Shown: positions 11,759 through 23,993, counted from the first letter of the stretch. The stretch: 64,000 nt of DNA from Adiantum capillus-veneris (GCA_014529385.2 CM043966.1:98443587-98507586); one strand, 5' to 3'. Numbers and translations: made by a program. Notes: a model not told the origin generated them from the sequence alone.

Positions 11759-12210
11759 CATTAGGAAAAATTTGGACTCACAAAGGGGCCCTTTAAGGAT
11801 TTTGACTTTACCTCTCTCTACCAAAACGGGTGCATGGATAAATTTTTGCAAACAAACTCCAAAGTTGGCGGAGGTTTGACAGTTAGAACGTCCTCTTCAA
11901 GCTCTATCTATTGATATATAGTACGCCATGAGATTCCTCATATTTTAGAAGATTCTTTTTTTGATTCACTTAGATTCCAACAGAGTTGTCACATCATAGC
12001 TGAATCAAAAAAAGAATCTTCTAAAATATGAGGAATCTCATGGCATGCTATATATCAGTAGATAGAGCTTGAAGAGGACATTCTAACTGTCAAACCTCCG
12101 CCAACTTTGGAGTTTGTTTGCAAAAATTTATCCATGCACCCGTTTTGGTAGAGAGAGGTAAAGTCAAACTCCTTAAAGGGCCCCTTTGTGAGTCCCAAAT
12201 TTGCCTAATG
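11759..12210. mobile_element. Foldback MITE with 210-bp arms
   Basis: The left arm (11759-11968) and right arm (12001-12210) are near-perfect reverse complements around a 32-nt spacer, so the whole unit can form one long hairpin. The outer ends are CATTAGG and CCTAATG, and the terminal repeat begins CATTAGG(A/C)AAAATTTGG. There is no coding capacity. It sits between the protease and RT parts of element A, in a place where element B has continuous sequence, so it is a later insertion. The target duplication is at most two bases (CA) and is uncertain. Confidence 0.9.
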
Positions 12211-14136
12211 CAGACTATGGATCTACTGTTTTTACAAAGTGTGAGGACTTAAAGCGGGGTGAACGACAACATGTAAATAGTGTACAAAGAGGTTTGAAGA
12301 TGAATGGTTTGCTAGAAGATGATGAATGCATTGCAGGTGTGTTTGATGAGTGTTCGTTTGTGGATACTATGCAAGACTTGGTGTCTTTAGTGGATTGCAA
12401 TTTTTGTATGATGGGAAGTGAGGTTGTGAAAGTTTTCTCAATAGAGATTTACAAAGTCATTGAGGATTTAAAAAATGCTCAAGGTATTGATGTACGAGTG
12501 GAGACTAAGTATAAGCCTGTGGCAAAGAAAGTGAAATCAGTGGCATTACCTCTACCAAAAGATTGTACAAATAAGATGGAGCAAGATGCTTTGCAACCTA
12601 ACCTTCATGACCCAAGCAAGATTGGACACAAGTTCACGCAGGATTCTTTGAAGGAGTTAAAGGTTGGTTGGGAGGACAATTTGGCAAAGCTCAAAACTTA
12701 TGCTTTGAAGACATGCTTTCCAAACACGGAGAAGCTTTTACATTTGAGCCGCATGAGATAGAGTGTCTTGATCCATCCATTGGAAATCCTATGGTGATCT
12801 TCACTATCCCTCATGTACCTTGGAACTTGAGGCCTATTCCGGTTAAAAGGACCATTTGCTAAAACTCATTGAGTTGCTTAATGAAAAGATCAAGATGGGT
12901 ATTTTGGAGCCTTCTTGTGCTCCGTATTCAAACAGGTGGTTCATAGTTCCAAAGAAAAATGGTTCTTTACGCTTTATTCAGGATATGCAGCCTGTAAATA
13001 AGGTGAAAATCAGAAATGTGGGTACAGGGCCAGTTGTAGATGAATTTGCAGAGGTATTTGCAGGAAGGGCAATATATTCTATGGGAGATTTGTACTCAGG
13101 GTATGATTAGTTCCAACTAGAAATGGAAAGCAGGGACCTGACTACCATGAGGACACCTTTGGGCTTGGTAAGGATGTGCACCTTACCTCAAGGAGCAAAA
13201 AATTCAGTTGCACATATGATGAATGGTATGAACAAGGTCCTACGTGACTTCATACCTCAAACTACAATGCCTTTCCTTGATGATGTGCCAATCAAAGGAT
13301 GTGATGTAGGCGATATAAATGTGGCTCTGGATTCAAGGGGGTGCTGCAAGTATGTGGCAAAACATATCAATAATTGTGATAAGATCTTGTCAAGGTTGGA
13401 AGAAGTGAACCTTACCTTGTCTGGGCAAAAGTCATTGTTTAGTGGGAATGAAGTTCTTATTGTGGGACATATGTGCGGGCCATATGGTAGAAGTCCTTGT
13501 CCTGCAAAAATTAATGTAATTCAGAGAATGAAAGAGAAATGTATAAATGTCACTGAGGTTCAAAGGTTCTTGGGTGCATGCGTGTTTTATGTTATCTGGA
13601 TCCCGCATTATGCACATGTAGCTGAGCCTTTGTATCAACTTTTGAGAAAAAACCAAAAGTTTCAATGGGAAGAAATGCATACACATGCCATGAGGAAATT
13701 AAAGAAGTTGTTGCTTATGTCACCAACTTTGAGGAAAGTAAACTATGATTGTGGAAGACATGTGATTGTGATAGCAGATACTAGCCCCACAGGAATTGGA
13801 TGGGCAATTGGCCAAGATGATGAAGATGGTAAGTGATATGTAGTGAGATTTGGAGCAAAAGTCCTAAGTGCTTGTCAATGAAATTATCCACAGGTGAAAA
13901 GGGAATTATGGGGAGAAATTACAGCCGTGAAATGTGATAAAGAGTATTTGATAGGTGCAAATGTAATAGTGGAGACTGATTGTCTACCTCTTCTCGGAAT
14001 GATCACAAGCTGCTCAACTCCTGACATTGCTATGTTGAGATGGATTGCCTACATAAAGTCCTTAAATCCAAAATTTAAGCATACTGAAGGGAAAGATAAT
14101 CTAGTTACAGATATGCTATCGAGAGCAAGGTATTAA
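12211..14136 (+). pseudogene. Element A reverse transcriptase and RNase H remnant
   Basis: Plus-strand frames 12211-12761, 12668-12862, 12856-13110, 13123-13836 and 13894-14136 align with element B pol. Visible RT landmarks are WFIVPKKNGSLRFIQDMQPVN, YSMGDLYSGYD, SRDLTTMRTPLG and MPFLDDVPIKG (FLDD in place of YxDD). The RNase H part has VIADTSPTGIGWAIG and ETDCLPLLGMI. Damage includes two frame shifts around 12700-12860, a TAG after YSGYD (13108-13110) and a TGA near 13834. Confidence 0.88.
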
Positions 14137-14798
14137 AATGAAGAAGAAATGGTTATTGAGGGTGATGATGTAGGCACAAGGTTTTATCGTAGCTCTTATG
14201 CAAAGGGTGATCATGTTTTCCTGTCAAATGCACTTGAGGCATTTAGAGAGGACCTATATGAAGGTGACTACTTGTTCATTGAACACTATTTGAGCACTTT
14301 GACAAGGCAAAAAAGGTGAACATATCAAGAGTTCAAAAGAATATGCATAAAAGCCTATGGATACTTTTTGAAAGATGGATACTTGTGGAAACATCCAAAA
14401 CAAAGAAATGGGATTCCGTTTTAAGTTGTGAATGATAAGGATGCTCAAAATGAGCTTATGAAAAGTTTCATGAGAGTCTTTATGTTGGACATAGAGGTGT
14501 ATGGGGCACCTTTACTAAAATGAAAGAGAGGTATTGGTGGAAAGGTATGTATAAAGATGTATCTCACTTTGTGGAGTCTTTGTGAAACCTGTCAAATGTA
14601 TTCAAATGTACGTCATCGTGATGGGTTGCACCCTACTTACCCATTGGCCATGCACTACAAGTGGGTAGTAGGTCTGGTTACAATGCCATTAGGCTTATGG
14701 AAAATGAGATACATAGTGCTTGCAGGAGAAGACTTAACCAACCAAGTCGAAGGTCGTGCTCTAAGAACAAAAATCACAGAATGGATATGTAAGTTCCT
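14137..14798 (+). pseudogene. Element A integrase, N-terminal half
   Basis: Degenerate plus-strand sequence collinear with element B. It contains ETCQMYSNVRHRDGLHPTYP (end of the HHCC zinc domain) and the start of the catalytic core (LVTMPLGLWKMRYIVLAGEDLTNQVEGRAL). The frame is cut at 14799 by insert D and resumes at 19699. Confidence 0.8.
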
Positions 14799-15030
14799 CA
14801 TTAGGGTCAATTTGGATGAAAAAAGGGCTGTGTAAGGATCTGGAAAGGGGTAACCTAAAAAAGACCATGAAGATCTTACCAAAACCATTCAACATGGGTA
14901 TTCATTAGATAGAGCTCATCAAGCGCCACCCATGGACCATTTGAGCGCTAAATTTGGAGTTCATATGCAAAATTTATGGCTAAAATAGTGCAAAATATTC
15001 CAAAAGCAAGTGAAGGAGATCTTGACATGT

Positions 15031-15222
15031 TGACAGAGGAAAGCCAAGACACAAAAGCTCTATAGCTAGGCCTCTCTGCCAGATCGGAATACCAAAGCTA
15101 ACCTTTCAAACACCACGCGGATGGATTCGTAACACCTATATCCAAATGGAGCCAGTAGGCGAACACATAAGGAAACTTCAACAAGAGCCGGCTTGGTCTT
15201 GCCGCTACCTTTCAACTAAGCA

Positions 15223-15257
<35 letters not shown>

Positions 15258-16628
15258 GAGACGTAGAGGGGGAGAGAGAGAGATCCATCACAAGTTTGTT
15301 TACTCCCTAGCTCTTATGAAAATCCCAATGGATGCTCTTGTAGATATTCCACTATCCCATTCTTTAATGATGGGCATCCACTTATGGCTTTCCTTGGCTG
15401 CTTAACTCCACTCCTGCTCCACTTTGCAAGCTTTCTCTTGCTTCAACCGGCTGGCCACCTCAAAGCTTGAGTCACCACACCTCTGAGGTGCAGTCCCTCC
15501 TTTCGTTAGCACTTTTGGCACCCGATGCCCCTTCTCTCTCTTGAAACTCCAAGCACAAACCCCTTGGTCGCTTACTTTGCTGCACAGTGGCCCTGCAACA
15601 CCCCTAGCTAACCATTCTTGGCATGGACCGCCATACGACTGCAGTCAAATTCGCAAATACAAGATGCACGCTTAGGCCTTACCAAAATCGCGTCACCCTG
15701 AGATCGTTTCAGAGAGCTCCCTCTGGTTGTGCTGAGCCTTCAAAGGCCCGCCTCCCTCCTTGCTCAAGTTGGCGGCCTCCAACCCTTAAAAACCACCCGT
15801 CTCTCTATAGCCGGCCTCTCTCCTTTTGATTCCTAGCTGCAGATGAGGTCTCCCTTAGATTCTCTGGGCTGCCCTGCCTCTGAGAGTGGCTCCCCTTCTC
15901 TCGTGCGCTCCCGACCGCCTCTACTCCCTCTCTACAGCTCTGAAGCTGTCCTGATCACGAACGTGAGGCGCCCTATTTCTTGAGCACTCCGGCCCTCCTC
16001 CTCTGATTCCAAGTAAGCTCGAGTTTTCCTACTCCGCACCCTCTTCACTGAGAAGCGGCCTCAGGCCCCTCTCTACCTGGTCGCCCATCCTCCTTCTGCC
16101 TAGATGCACCTTCTCCCCTTTGCACTCTCTCCATGGCGGCGCCATGCATGCTTCCAATCATTGCATGCGCCCTCTTCTTATTTTTGGGCATAATCTTCAA
16201 TATTATTCTTTTATTTTAAGCAAGGTTCAGTTCCCACGATGACATGGACTTAATTCACGAGCCCTGCAACTCTTATCCCATGGTGACGAGCCTTCATGTA
16301 TTGTCCATGCTTGCAATCCTCATAGTCAACTGCCAGAAGCTCTTTATTTAGCTTAAATGGCTCAAGAAAAGGTTCATTTCCACCATAAGTATCCAAACTG
16401 AACTGTCATATCCGTTATTGCATACTTAAGGAACAACCACCGAACACTAACATACATGGTGTCTTTGGTTTGCTGCCAGAGGTTGGCCAAAACCAAAGCT
16501 TTGTACAACTACCTCGAAAACCACTTTCAAAGTGCAATCATAGGTATGCACAAGTATATACAATGGCTGTTTGCTAGGAATTCCAGTGTCGCTGATTGGC
16601 TTTTCGCCCGTTCGAAAAACGCGTGACA
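15031..16628 (-). repeat. 3' LTR of element C
   Basis: Direct repeat of 18001-19590. It carries an (AT)n tract at 15224-15254 that is almost absent from the other copy (CATATATCTATAGATATC), showing recent microsatellite expansion. A short frame (15623-15829) is kept in both copies but has no recognised product. Confidence 0.85.
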
Positions 16629-16743
16629 TACGTTGCCAACCTCCCCTAGTCCGTTGAAGCATTCATGCTCAACAACAGCATCACTTTATTCACGCATATT
16701 AGCCACACCATATGTACAGTATATACAAAAGCATTATTCTTGA

Positions 16744-17848
16744 TCATATACACCCACCTGGATCAAATGGGTAAAGCATGCGCCATCCGCCTGTATGAAC
16801 TACTACCATCTTGTCGAGCATTGCATTCATATCGGCTTCCATAATTCGCCTACCATCACACGCATCCATCAAATCCCTTGTGTCCATATCAACCATGATA
16901 TGTTCTTCGGTTTTATTTCCTGCATCAGGTTTAAAATCTTGGGCAAGAATGTCAACGCTATGAGCTTTCTCTAGCACATATTGTGTTTTCTCGGCTTGTC
17001 TTTGAATTTTCAGGTTTCGCAACCTCTCTTGAGCCTTTTGGACATAGCCAGCCATAGATAAATTGTCTTCTATCACAGGCTCATCAAAGCCCCAACCATC
17101 TTCATCATCATTATCCACAAAAGCTCCATAATCCTCACTTTGACTGCATGCCATGTTTTGATACAATCAAAAGAATCACCTGTATGCACTTTGTTTCCAC
17201 CAACAATGCCACAAACGTGATTGCTATCCATCTCAGCATCCCAAATGGGCCCATGTACCCACAACTCATCTGGGTATCGTGACAATGCATCAGATGGAGG
17301 GAAAAAAAAATATCCGTAATGTTAGCATGCATGTTCTCTACATCACAACAAAAATCATTCCAAGGCATATAGCTCCAGCACATAGAGCTAGACAAGCCCT
17401 CATCTCGACAATTATCCACGCATGGATCCAAACAAGCTATAACATTGCTCTCTTTGCCATACATGTACGCAAAGCTATCCTCTTTCCAGATACTACTCGC
17501 ACATGAATCCTCATGAAGGTTTACATCATCAAAAGACAAAATCTCATCATAAGCATGTGACTCAACCTCATCAGCACTACTAAAAGCATCATAAGGAACA
17601 GAAGATCTCTCATGTGTAGCCCACAAAGAAGCACAAGACTGATCTACATGCTTAAAGCATCTGTTCCGCTTCAAGAAGTCAACAATGCTCTTCACACCCA
17701 ATAAATCCGTGCAAGCAACCTCAATGCCCAAGAGTCCTAGAAGAGTGCCAATGAATAAAAATTTCTCTTGCTTTGCATCTAAAACCACATCCTCAAGAAG
17801 CTCAAGTTGCTGCTTTAGAGCACAAAAACTCATGCAATGCATGTCCAA
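16744..17848 (-). CDS. Unrecognised ORFs inside element C
   Basis: Two overlapping minus-strand open stretches, 17848-17135 (237 residues) and 17166-16744 (140 residues). The first begins with a leucine-rich segment (LEDVVLDAKQEKFLFIG, LLGIEVACTDLLGVKSIVDFL) and becomes Cys/Asp-rich. The second has an acidic start (DNDDEDGWGFDEP) and a charged helical region (QKAQERLRNLKIQRQAEKTQ). They may be one gene broken by a frameshift. They are collinear with the inferred transcription of C, so a gag-like or accessory protein is possible, but I see no known domain. Confidence 0.4.
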
Positions 17849-18000
17849 CTCTGATAGGCAATTTAACTACAACCCCTGCATGGCATCATTTATCCAAAAC
17901 AAAGCATCACTGAGCTTAACCATGTTTGCACTTCGCTATCTGACTCACCAAAACTGAAGGTACTTGAGTCCAATGTCCTCAGTGGGGGCACCAAAAACAA

Positions 18001-19590
18001 TGACAGAGGAAAGCCAAGACACAAAACCTCAAAGCTAGGTCTCTCTGCCAGTTCGGAATACCAAAGCTAACCTTTCAAACACCACGCGGATGGCTTCGTA
18101 ACTTTTTTGTCCAAATGGAGCCAGTAGGCGAACACGTAAAGAAACTTTAACAAGAGCCGGCTTGGTCTTGCCGCTACTCTTCAACTAAGCACCATATATC
18201 TATAGATATCGAGAGACGTAGAGGGGGAGAGAGAGAGATCCATCACAAGTTTGTTTACTCCCTAGCTCTTATGAAAATCCCAATGGATGTTCTTGTAGAT
18301 ATTCCGCTATCCCATTCTTTAATGCTGTGCATCCACTTATGGCTTTCCTTGGCCGCTTAACTCCACTGCTGCTCCGCTTTGCAAGTTGTCTCTTGCTTCA
18401 ACCGGCTGGCCACCTCAAAGCTTGAATCACCACACCTCTGAGGTGCGGTCCCTCCTTTCGTTAGCACTTTTGGCGCCCAATGACCCTTCTCTCTCTTGAA
18501 ACTCCAAGCACAAACCCCTTGGTCGCTTACTTTGCTGCACAGTGGCCCTGCAACACCCCTAGCTAACCATTCTTGGCATTGGACCGCCATACGACTGCAG
18601 TTGAATTCGCAAATACAAGATGCACGCTTAGGCCTTACCAGAATCACGTCATCGTGAGCTTGTTTCAAAGAGCTCCCTCCTGTTGTGCTGAGCCTTCAAA
18701 GGCCCGCCTCCCTCCTTGCTCAAGTTGGCGGCCTCCAACCCTTAAAAACCACCCGTCTCTCTATAGCCGGCCTCTCTCCTTTTGATTCCTAGCTGCAGAT
18801 GAGGTCTCCCTTAGATTCTCTGGGCCGCCCTGGCTCTGAGAGTGGCTCCCCTTCTCTCGTGCGCTCCCAACCGCCTCTACTCCCTCTCTGCAGCTCTGAA
18901 GCTGTCCTGATCATGAACCTGAGGCGCCCTCTTTCTTGAGCACTCCGGCCCTCCTCCTCTGATTCCAGGCAAGGTCCCCTTTTCCTAATCCGCACCCTCT
19001 TCACTGAGCAGCGGCCTCAGGCCCCTCTCTACCTGGTCGCCCATCCTTCTTCTGCCCAGATGCACCTTCTCCCCTTTGCACTCCTCCATGGCGGCGCCAT
19101 GTGCAGTCCATGCTTCCAATCATTGCAGGCGCCCTCTTCTTATTTTTGGCAATAATCTTCAATATTATTCTTTTATTTTGAGCAAGGGTGAGTTCCCACG
19201 ATGACATGGCCTTAATTCACGAGCCCTGCAACTCTTATCCCATGGCAGCGAGCCTTCATGTATTGTCCATGCTTGCAATCCTCACAGTCAACTACCAAAA
19301 GCTCTTTATTTAGCTTAAATGGCTCAAGCAAAGGTTCATTCCCACCATAAGTATCCAAACTGAACTGTCATATCCGTTATTGCATACTTAAGGAACAACC
19401 ACCAAACACTAACATACATGGTGTCTATGGTTTGCTACCAGAGGTTGGCCAAAACCAAAGCTTTGTACGAATACCTCGAAAACCACTTTCAAAGTGTAAT
19501 CATAGGTATGTACAAGTATATACAATGGCTGTTTGCTAGGCATTCCAGTGTCACTGATTGGCTTTTCGCCCGTTCAAAAAACGCCTGACA
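18001..19590 (-). repeat. 5' LTR of element C
   Basis: Direct repeat of 15031-16628 with scattered substitutions and small indels. In the minus-strand orientation this is the upstream LTR, next to the putative primer-binding site. Confidence 0.85.
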
Positions 19591-19698
19591 ACGTGTACAA
19601 AAGTGCCATACTTTTGGAAATGTGGCTCCTCCTTGACACTTAGATCAAGAATAGAGAAATCCTAAACAACCCTTATTTCATCCAAATTGGCCCTAATG

Positions 19699-20563
19699 TC
19701 TTGGATTATGTGATTAGCCATTATGGCTGTATTGGGAAAATAAGAGCAGACAGGGGTGAGTTGGATGTTGACAAAGCAAGGGATTTTTTATCTAGATTGG
19801 GCATTGAACTCGCTCTCACTACTGCATACAATCCTGAAGGGAATGGTAAATCAAAATGTGGGCATCCTTGTATCATTTAATCTTTGGCTAAGGTGTGCAA
19901 AGGTAAAATGGGAGAGTGGCCTAGGTTATTGCCTTATGCTTTATGGGTTGATCGTACAACTCATAGCTCTGTTACTGGTTATATGCCTTTTGAGTTGATG
20001 TATGGTCCGAAACCTATAATGCCAATTGAGGATGTAATTCTCACATGGAATGTATTGCCTTGGGAAGATGGAATGAGTAGGGAAGACCTTCTTGCTTTGC
20101 ACATACTGCAATCTCAAGATATTGAGATTGCAGTAGCACAATTAAGAGATGCAAGGTTGAAGAATAAGGACAGATTTGATAAAAGGCACAACTCAGACCT
20201 AGAGCTATTGAGGAAGGTGATTGGGTGTTGGTGTATGACAATAGTCTTGATAACCAACACTCAGCGATAAGAAAGCTTTCAAAGAGATGGTTTGGCCCTT
20301 ATGTGGCTAAGCATGTACATGGAAATGCAACTTATACCTTGCACAAGTTGGATGGTACAAAAATGAAGATTCCCATTGTAGGGAAAAGAATTAAATTGTT
20401 CAAAAGAAGAAGCGATACAGATCTCTTTGTTTCACAAGAAAGTCAAAATGAAGGCTCTAATGAACATATTATGGACGAGGATGAAGAAAGAGATGATGAT
20501 GCATTGGACTTCGCTGCAAGTGATGATGAAATTGATATGTATGCTGACTTAAATGAGGACTGA
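19699..20563 (+). pseudogene. Element A integrase, C-terminal half
   Basis: The frame resumes with DYVISHYGCIGKIRADRGEL (second catalytic Asp). At the position of the catalytic Glu it reads GNGKSKCGH, where element B has GNGKSERGH, so the DDE triad is broken by E to K. A stop follows (CII*SLAK). It then continues through LPYALWVDRTTHSSVTGY and a C-terminal part, with a frame change near 20225, to RWFGPYVAKHVHGNATYTL (GPY/F-like module) and an acidic tail ending at 20563. Confidence 0.85.
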
Positions 20564-20621
20564 ACCTGCAAAAACTATGTGTGGCACATGCCGGATGATG
20601 TGCAGGTTTAGAGGGAGTGGA

Positions 20622-21647
20622 TTTTGTGCTGTGGCACATGCATAATGTGAAACTAAATTATCTACCTCACTCTCAATGCTTTTGCTATATGGGACCAAAT
20701 GCTATGATGTACATAGTGTGATATATGTGAAAATAGATGCCACGGTTGCAGCTCTGTATATACCTTGCGGGGACAGCGAGTCACACGACGTGGCACTATG
20801 GCATGCTTTTTCACATAAATATACTCCTATTTTTCTTTAGAAATGTACAAACATCAAGTGTATCGAAGTGGCACGCTCGTTTTGCCTAGAAAGTTCAATA
20901 CGGGCGATCTCTTCCAAAAAAAAGCAGGTTTCATACGCGGGCGTAGGAGATGCGTTCAGAGTGCTTGCCAAGTGGAAAAATAAGTTTCAAGATGAAATTT
21001 AATCCCAATGGATTTTTCCATAATTTTAGGGATTTTTATAGGCAAAAAGGGGTAATTTTTTTGGCTAAAAATGACAAAAATTGATCATAAAATGATAAAA
21101 AATGACCCAAAATTGGTCAAAAATCGCTCAAAATGCCACATCACTCACAGTGCCATGACTATGAGAAGTTAGGGAGCATTTAATAAGAACAATATCAGCA
21201 CTATAATCCTCTCTGTGAAGGGATACAAAGCCTGCACCTAAGGTATGCTAGTGTAGTCTCGTGCTGTTCCAACCCCGTATTCGAGGCTATTAGGCCACCA
21301 ATTAGAGTTTACCCTCTTCAAATAACTAATTGGGAATGTATAATGAAGTTCTGAAGCTTCCATGAAATGTCTATGATGGAGAATTGAAGCGTTTGTGTAG
21401 GGTTTTTATCAGGGCGAAAGATCACGGCAACTGTGTAATTGGCAGTGAAGCTACACCAAATCATCACATACACAAGAGTTTTGAGTTGATCTTGGTTCTA
21501 TTTGAAAGAGAAGCTTTCATGGCTGGAGTTTTATTCTTTTTGAGTGTGTTTTTAGTCTCAAATCTTCTATGACTTGCTTGATTTGGGTGCAAACTCTCAC
21601 AGTCAGAGGCCCGACGCTTTCCTAGCTGCACTCCACACTTCTTAACA
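20622..21647 (+). repeat. 3' LTR of element A
   Basis: Direct repeat of 8163-9207. It is preceded by the purine-rich AGAGGGAGTGG. It ends at TTAACA next to host element E sequence (CGTGGTCAT), whose RT frame continues to 21824. Confidence 0.85.
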
Positions 21648-21824
21648 ACGTGGTCATTAGGATATCTTCATCCACTATCCTTATTTGATGATAGAAACTT
21701 TTAAGGTCAATCCTACTAAAGTAGGTAGAGACTTGTAGCTTATGAAATAGATCTTCTACCTAAGGAACATGAAATCTCTTTTTGATAGTGATATGATGTA
21801 GTGCTCGATAGTCCACACACATAT
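21648..21824 (-). pseudogene. Gypsy element E, central RT part
   Basis: Minus-strand frame with DYRALHHIT, VEDLFHKLQVSTYFSRIDLKS, YHQIRI and DEDILMT, the palm region of a plant gypsy RT just before the FGLYEY segment found at 8100-8160. It lies between the CACTA insertion (edge 21825) and element A (edge 21647). A stop (FHVP*VEDL) shows decay. Confidence 0.88.
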
Positions 21825-21879
21825 CACTACATGAGGTTGTGTGTTCTTGTGACACTGTTAGCGATGGAAATACACTGGG

Positions 21880-22045
21880 TTTTTATAACCCCCGGCGTCG
21901 CTAAAACCGTCGCTACGAGAGCGTCGCTATATGCGTCTCTATATAGAGACGCTTATAGCGACGCTCATAGCGACGGTTATAGCGACGTTTACACTGAAGA
22001 CTATAGCGATGCTACAGAGCCATAAATAGCGACGGTTATAGGGAC
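21880..22045. promoter_or_regulatory. Left subterminal CGTCGCTA repeats of the CACTA element
   Basis: Repeated GCGTCGCTA/TAGCGACGC words in both orientations. The right end has the same words at 29725-29825. In En/Spm-type elements such arrays are bound by the TnpA-type protein during excision. That role is inferred here from family knowledge. Confidence 0.8.
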
Positions 22046-22412
22046 GCCCGAGAGAATTGTTTTTTGGTGGTAGGACATTGAATGCCCTGCTACCCATCAA
22101 CCATATTGTACTTGATTCACTTTTTAAAAAAAGTGCAAGGGTAGATAATAGACCCAAAATAGTCACCCACAAGACGCATTGTTTGCAAAATTGACAATTG
22201 TACACATCATAGGCAAAATGAATTGATTGGCAAATGTAATAATGACAATTGTACAACATCATAGGCATAAAGAATTGATTGGCAAAAGGAACTGTGGTGA
22301 CAAATGTAATAATATACATGGTTCAAAAAGACGTATAAAATCCGTCTCATGATACATAAGCTATGAGAAACCCTAAACTAATGCTATCTAGCTACGGCTA
22401 AACTCACGTCGT

Positions 22413-23721
22413 CTAGTCAGACGTCTCATCGCGTCCAAGCAGCGTATCTATCGGATTCTGCAAAAAAGGACAATAAGACAACTTTCAGTAAGTATAAACA
22501 TATAACGACATTTATAAAACAATACAAAAAATAAAAAAGAGTAAACCCTAATACTAACCATGCCGCCGCGAGAACTGAGAATGTCCATCAGGGCGTTTAA
22601 GCCCTTCCTGCCTGCGTACTCGCGCTCGTACGGTGTGGGATCACGTCCTGTCATCGACCACTCTCAAAACATACAAAGATTTCATTATGTTAGAATTAAA
22701 AAACTCATAAACCCTAAACTATCGAACATAAAGAGCAATGTGAAAACACTTACAAAATCGGCCTCAAATGATGCCCATCCACCGCTCCCCAAGTGGTGCA
22801 AGCTCCCTGCCTCTACTTGCGCTCTGGCTGCATCCTTTTGTTGCTTCCACTTGTCGGATTCTCGCGCGCTGCTTTCTTCGCATTCTTCCAATCTTCTTTG
22901 GCCAGCCAATCTGGCCTGTTCCACCCATTCTTGATTGCTTTTTGCACTTCGGAACGCTTGTGTTTGCAGTATTCGCGCATTCGAATCTTCATCAGGTCTT
23001 CATTGAAGCGCTGATCCCGTGTTGGAACGGGAAACTCATCATGAAGTATGCTGATGACTCTGTTTTTTAAATCACTTGGTACTTCACTCCATTTGTTTAG
23101 TATGTAGCGTCTAAACAGCTGAGAGCAAAGACCATGCATGCGCGAGATCACCTTCTTGCCGTCATCATCCATGATGATGCCGCTGCTGAAGTCGATGGAG
23201 TAAGACAAGCCCTCTGGCCGGTGACGCGTGAACCTGGGTGTCCCGAGAGGGGTCTCTAGCGGCATGTCGATGGGGGTACGGACGTCAGGTGTCTCCACCG
23301 GCGTCTGGGCCCCGAAGCGAGGAGTGTCGAGTGGGGTGGCTCCTGGCGGAGTAGGTAGAGGTGTGTAGCTTCTAGGAACAGTCAGCCGTGCAAAACCTGG
23401 CGTAGATGGCGATGTTGTGGCTGGTGTGGGGGCGGACAAAGAAGGGGAGGGTAAAGAGCCTCGTCGAACACGAGGCGGTGTGGAGGCATCGGTGGCGGAA
23501 TCCCAACAACAACCGCCACCGCCACCACTAGAGCGCCGGTGTCTAGACGAGTGTGAAGCTCGTCTCGTCGACGCCGAAGCTTCGGAGCGCGCCGAATGCT
23601 CCGAAAGAGAGGGAGATACGGATGGAGTAGGAATGCGCGATGATGCGCCAGAGCGATGATGCTCCACGTACCACTGTCTCTGCTGCGGTGACAAAGAAGA
23701 AAGAAACTCCTCATCATCCAT
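22413..23721 (-). CDS. CACTA second transposition protein (TnpA-like / Transposase_24 type)
   Basis: The start is ATG at 23721 (MDDEEFLSSLSPQQRQWYVEH), preceded by a plausible intron acceptor (TGCAG). The first 190 residues are low complexity, rich in S, T, P and R. A conserved-looking helical domain follows (HGLCSQLFRRYILNKWSEVP, RFNEDLMKIRMREYCKHKRSEVQKAI, NGWNRPDWLAKEDWKNAKK), which resembles the plant transposase_24 / Ptta family. Near 22815-22900 two frames are both plausible, so a frameshift or an extra splice is likely. Exons with GRDPTPYEREYAGRKGLNAL (about 22645-22557) and a final 45-nt exon (22457-22413) end the gene. The role is inferred as binding of the subterminal repeats. Confidence 0.7.
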
Positions 23722-23993
23722 ACCTGCATTAAGCACACGAATATTTAAACTTAATATTGAATGAATAGAGTAGACAATGACACAAAGACCATTAAATACA
23801 ATGACGTAATGACGCATATAAATACAATGACGCAATGAATTGAGTGATAGAAGAGGCAAGTCGAAAACTCAGAATTTTCAATCAAAAGATGTGAGCGCGA
23901 GTAGAAAAGAGCGTTATACACCATGGAAGGTACTTAGAGAGCCAGAGCTTTTACAACACGGAGCAAAATTGTTCAAATACAATATTTGTGGCT

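Larger units (their letters stand above)
15031..19590 (-). mobile_element. Non-autonomous LTR retrotransposon C
   Basis: Two direct repeats of about 1.6 kb (15031-16628 and 18001-19590) enclose only 1.37 kb of internal DNA. On the minus strand the internal region starts with a primer-binding-like TTGGTGCCCCCACTG six bases from the LTR (plus coordinates 17980-17994). It ends with a purine tract AGGGGAGG (16640-16647) near the other LTR. LTR ends are TGTCA/TGACA. Flanks ACATGT and ACGTGT could be an eroded target duplication. There are no RT, integrase or protease motifs, so it must have depended on another element. It inserted into D. Confidence 0.85.
14799..19698. mobile_element. Small inverted-repeat element D, split by element C
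   Basis: The outer ends at 14799 and 19698 form inverted repeats: CATTAGGGTCAATTTGGATG at the left, and the complement CATTAGGGCCAATTTGGATG at the right. Only about 232 bp (14799-15030) and 108 bp (19591-19698) belong to D itself, so the original was a MITE-sized unit of about 340 bp without coding capacity. It interrupts the integrase of A. The CATTAGG...AATTTGG terminal pattern matches the foldback MITE at 11759-12210, suggesting the same transposase family mobilised both. No clear target duplication is seen. Confidence 0.75.
8163..21647 (+). mobile_element. Ty3/gypsy retrotransposon A with nested inserts
   Basis: Two direct repeats of about 1.03-1.05 kb (8163-9207 and 20622-21647) bracket gag, protease, RT/RNase H and integrase remnants, all on the plus strand. 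A primer-binding-like TGGTGAACCCGATGC lies at 9214. A purine-rich tract (AGAGGGAGTGG) lies just before the 3' LTR. The element sits inside the RT of older element E, whose frame can be followed on both sides. The target duplication is not clean (AACTC versus AACGT at best). A MITE and a composite insert (14799-19698) account for most of the extra length relative to related element B. Many stops and frameshifts make it defective. Confidence 0.9.

Noticed and set aside
15623-15829. Frame conserved in both LTRs of element C (also 18573-18785)
   Set aside because: Two LTR copies of one element always share frames, and there is no internal homology or domain to support coding.
22813-23070. Plus-strand frames antisense to the CACTA second gene
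   Set aside because: They are shadows of the minus-strand coding exons and show no independent motif.
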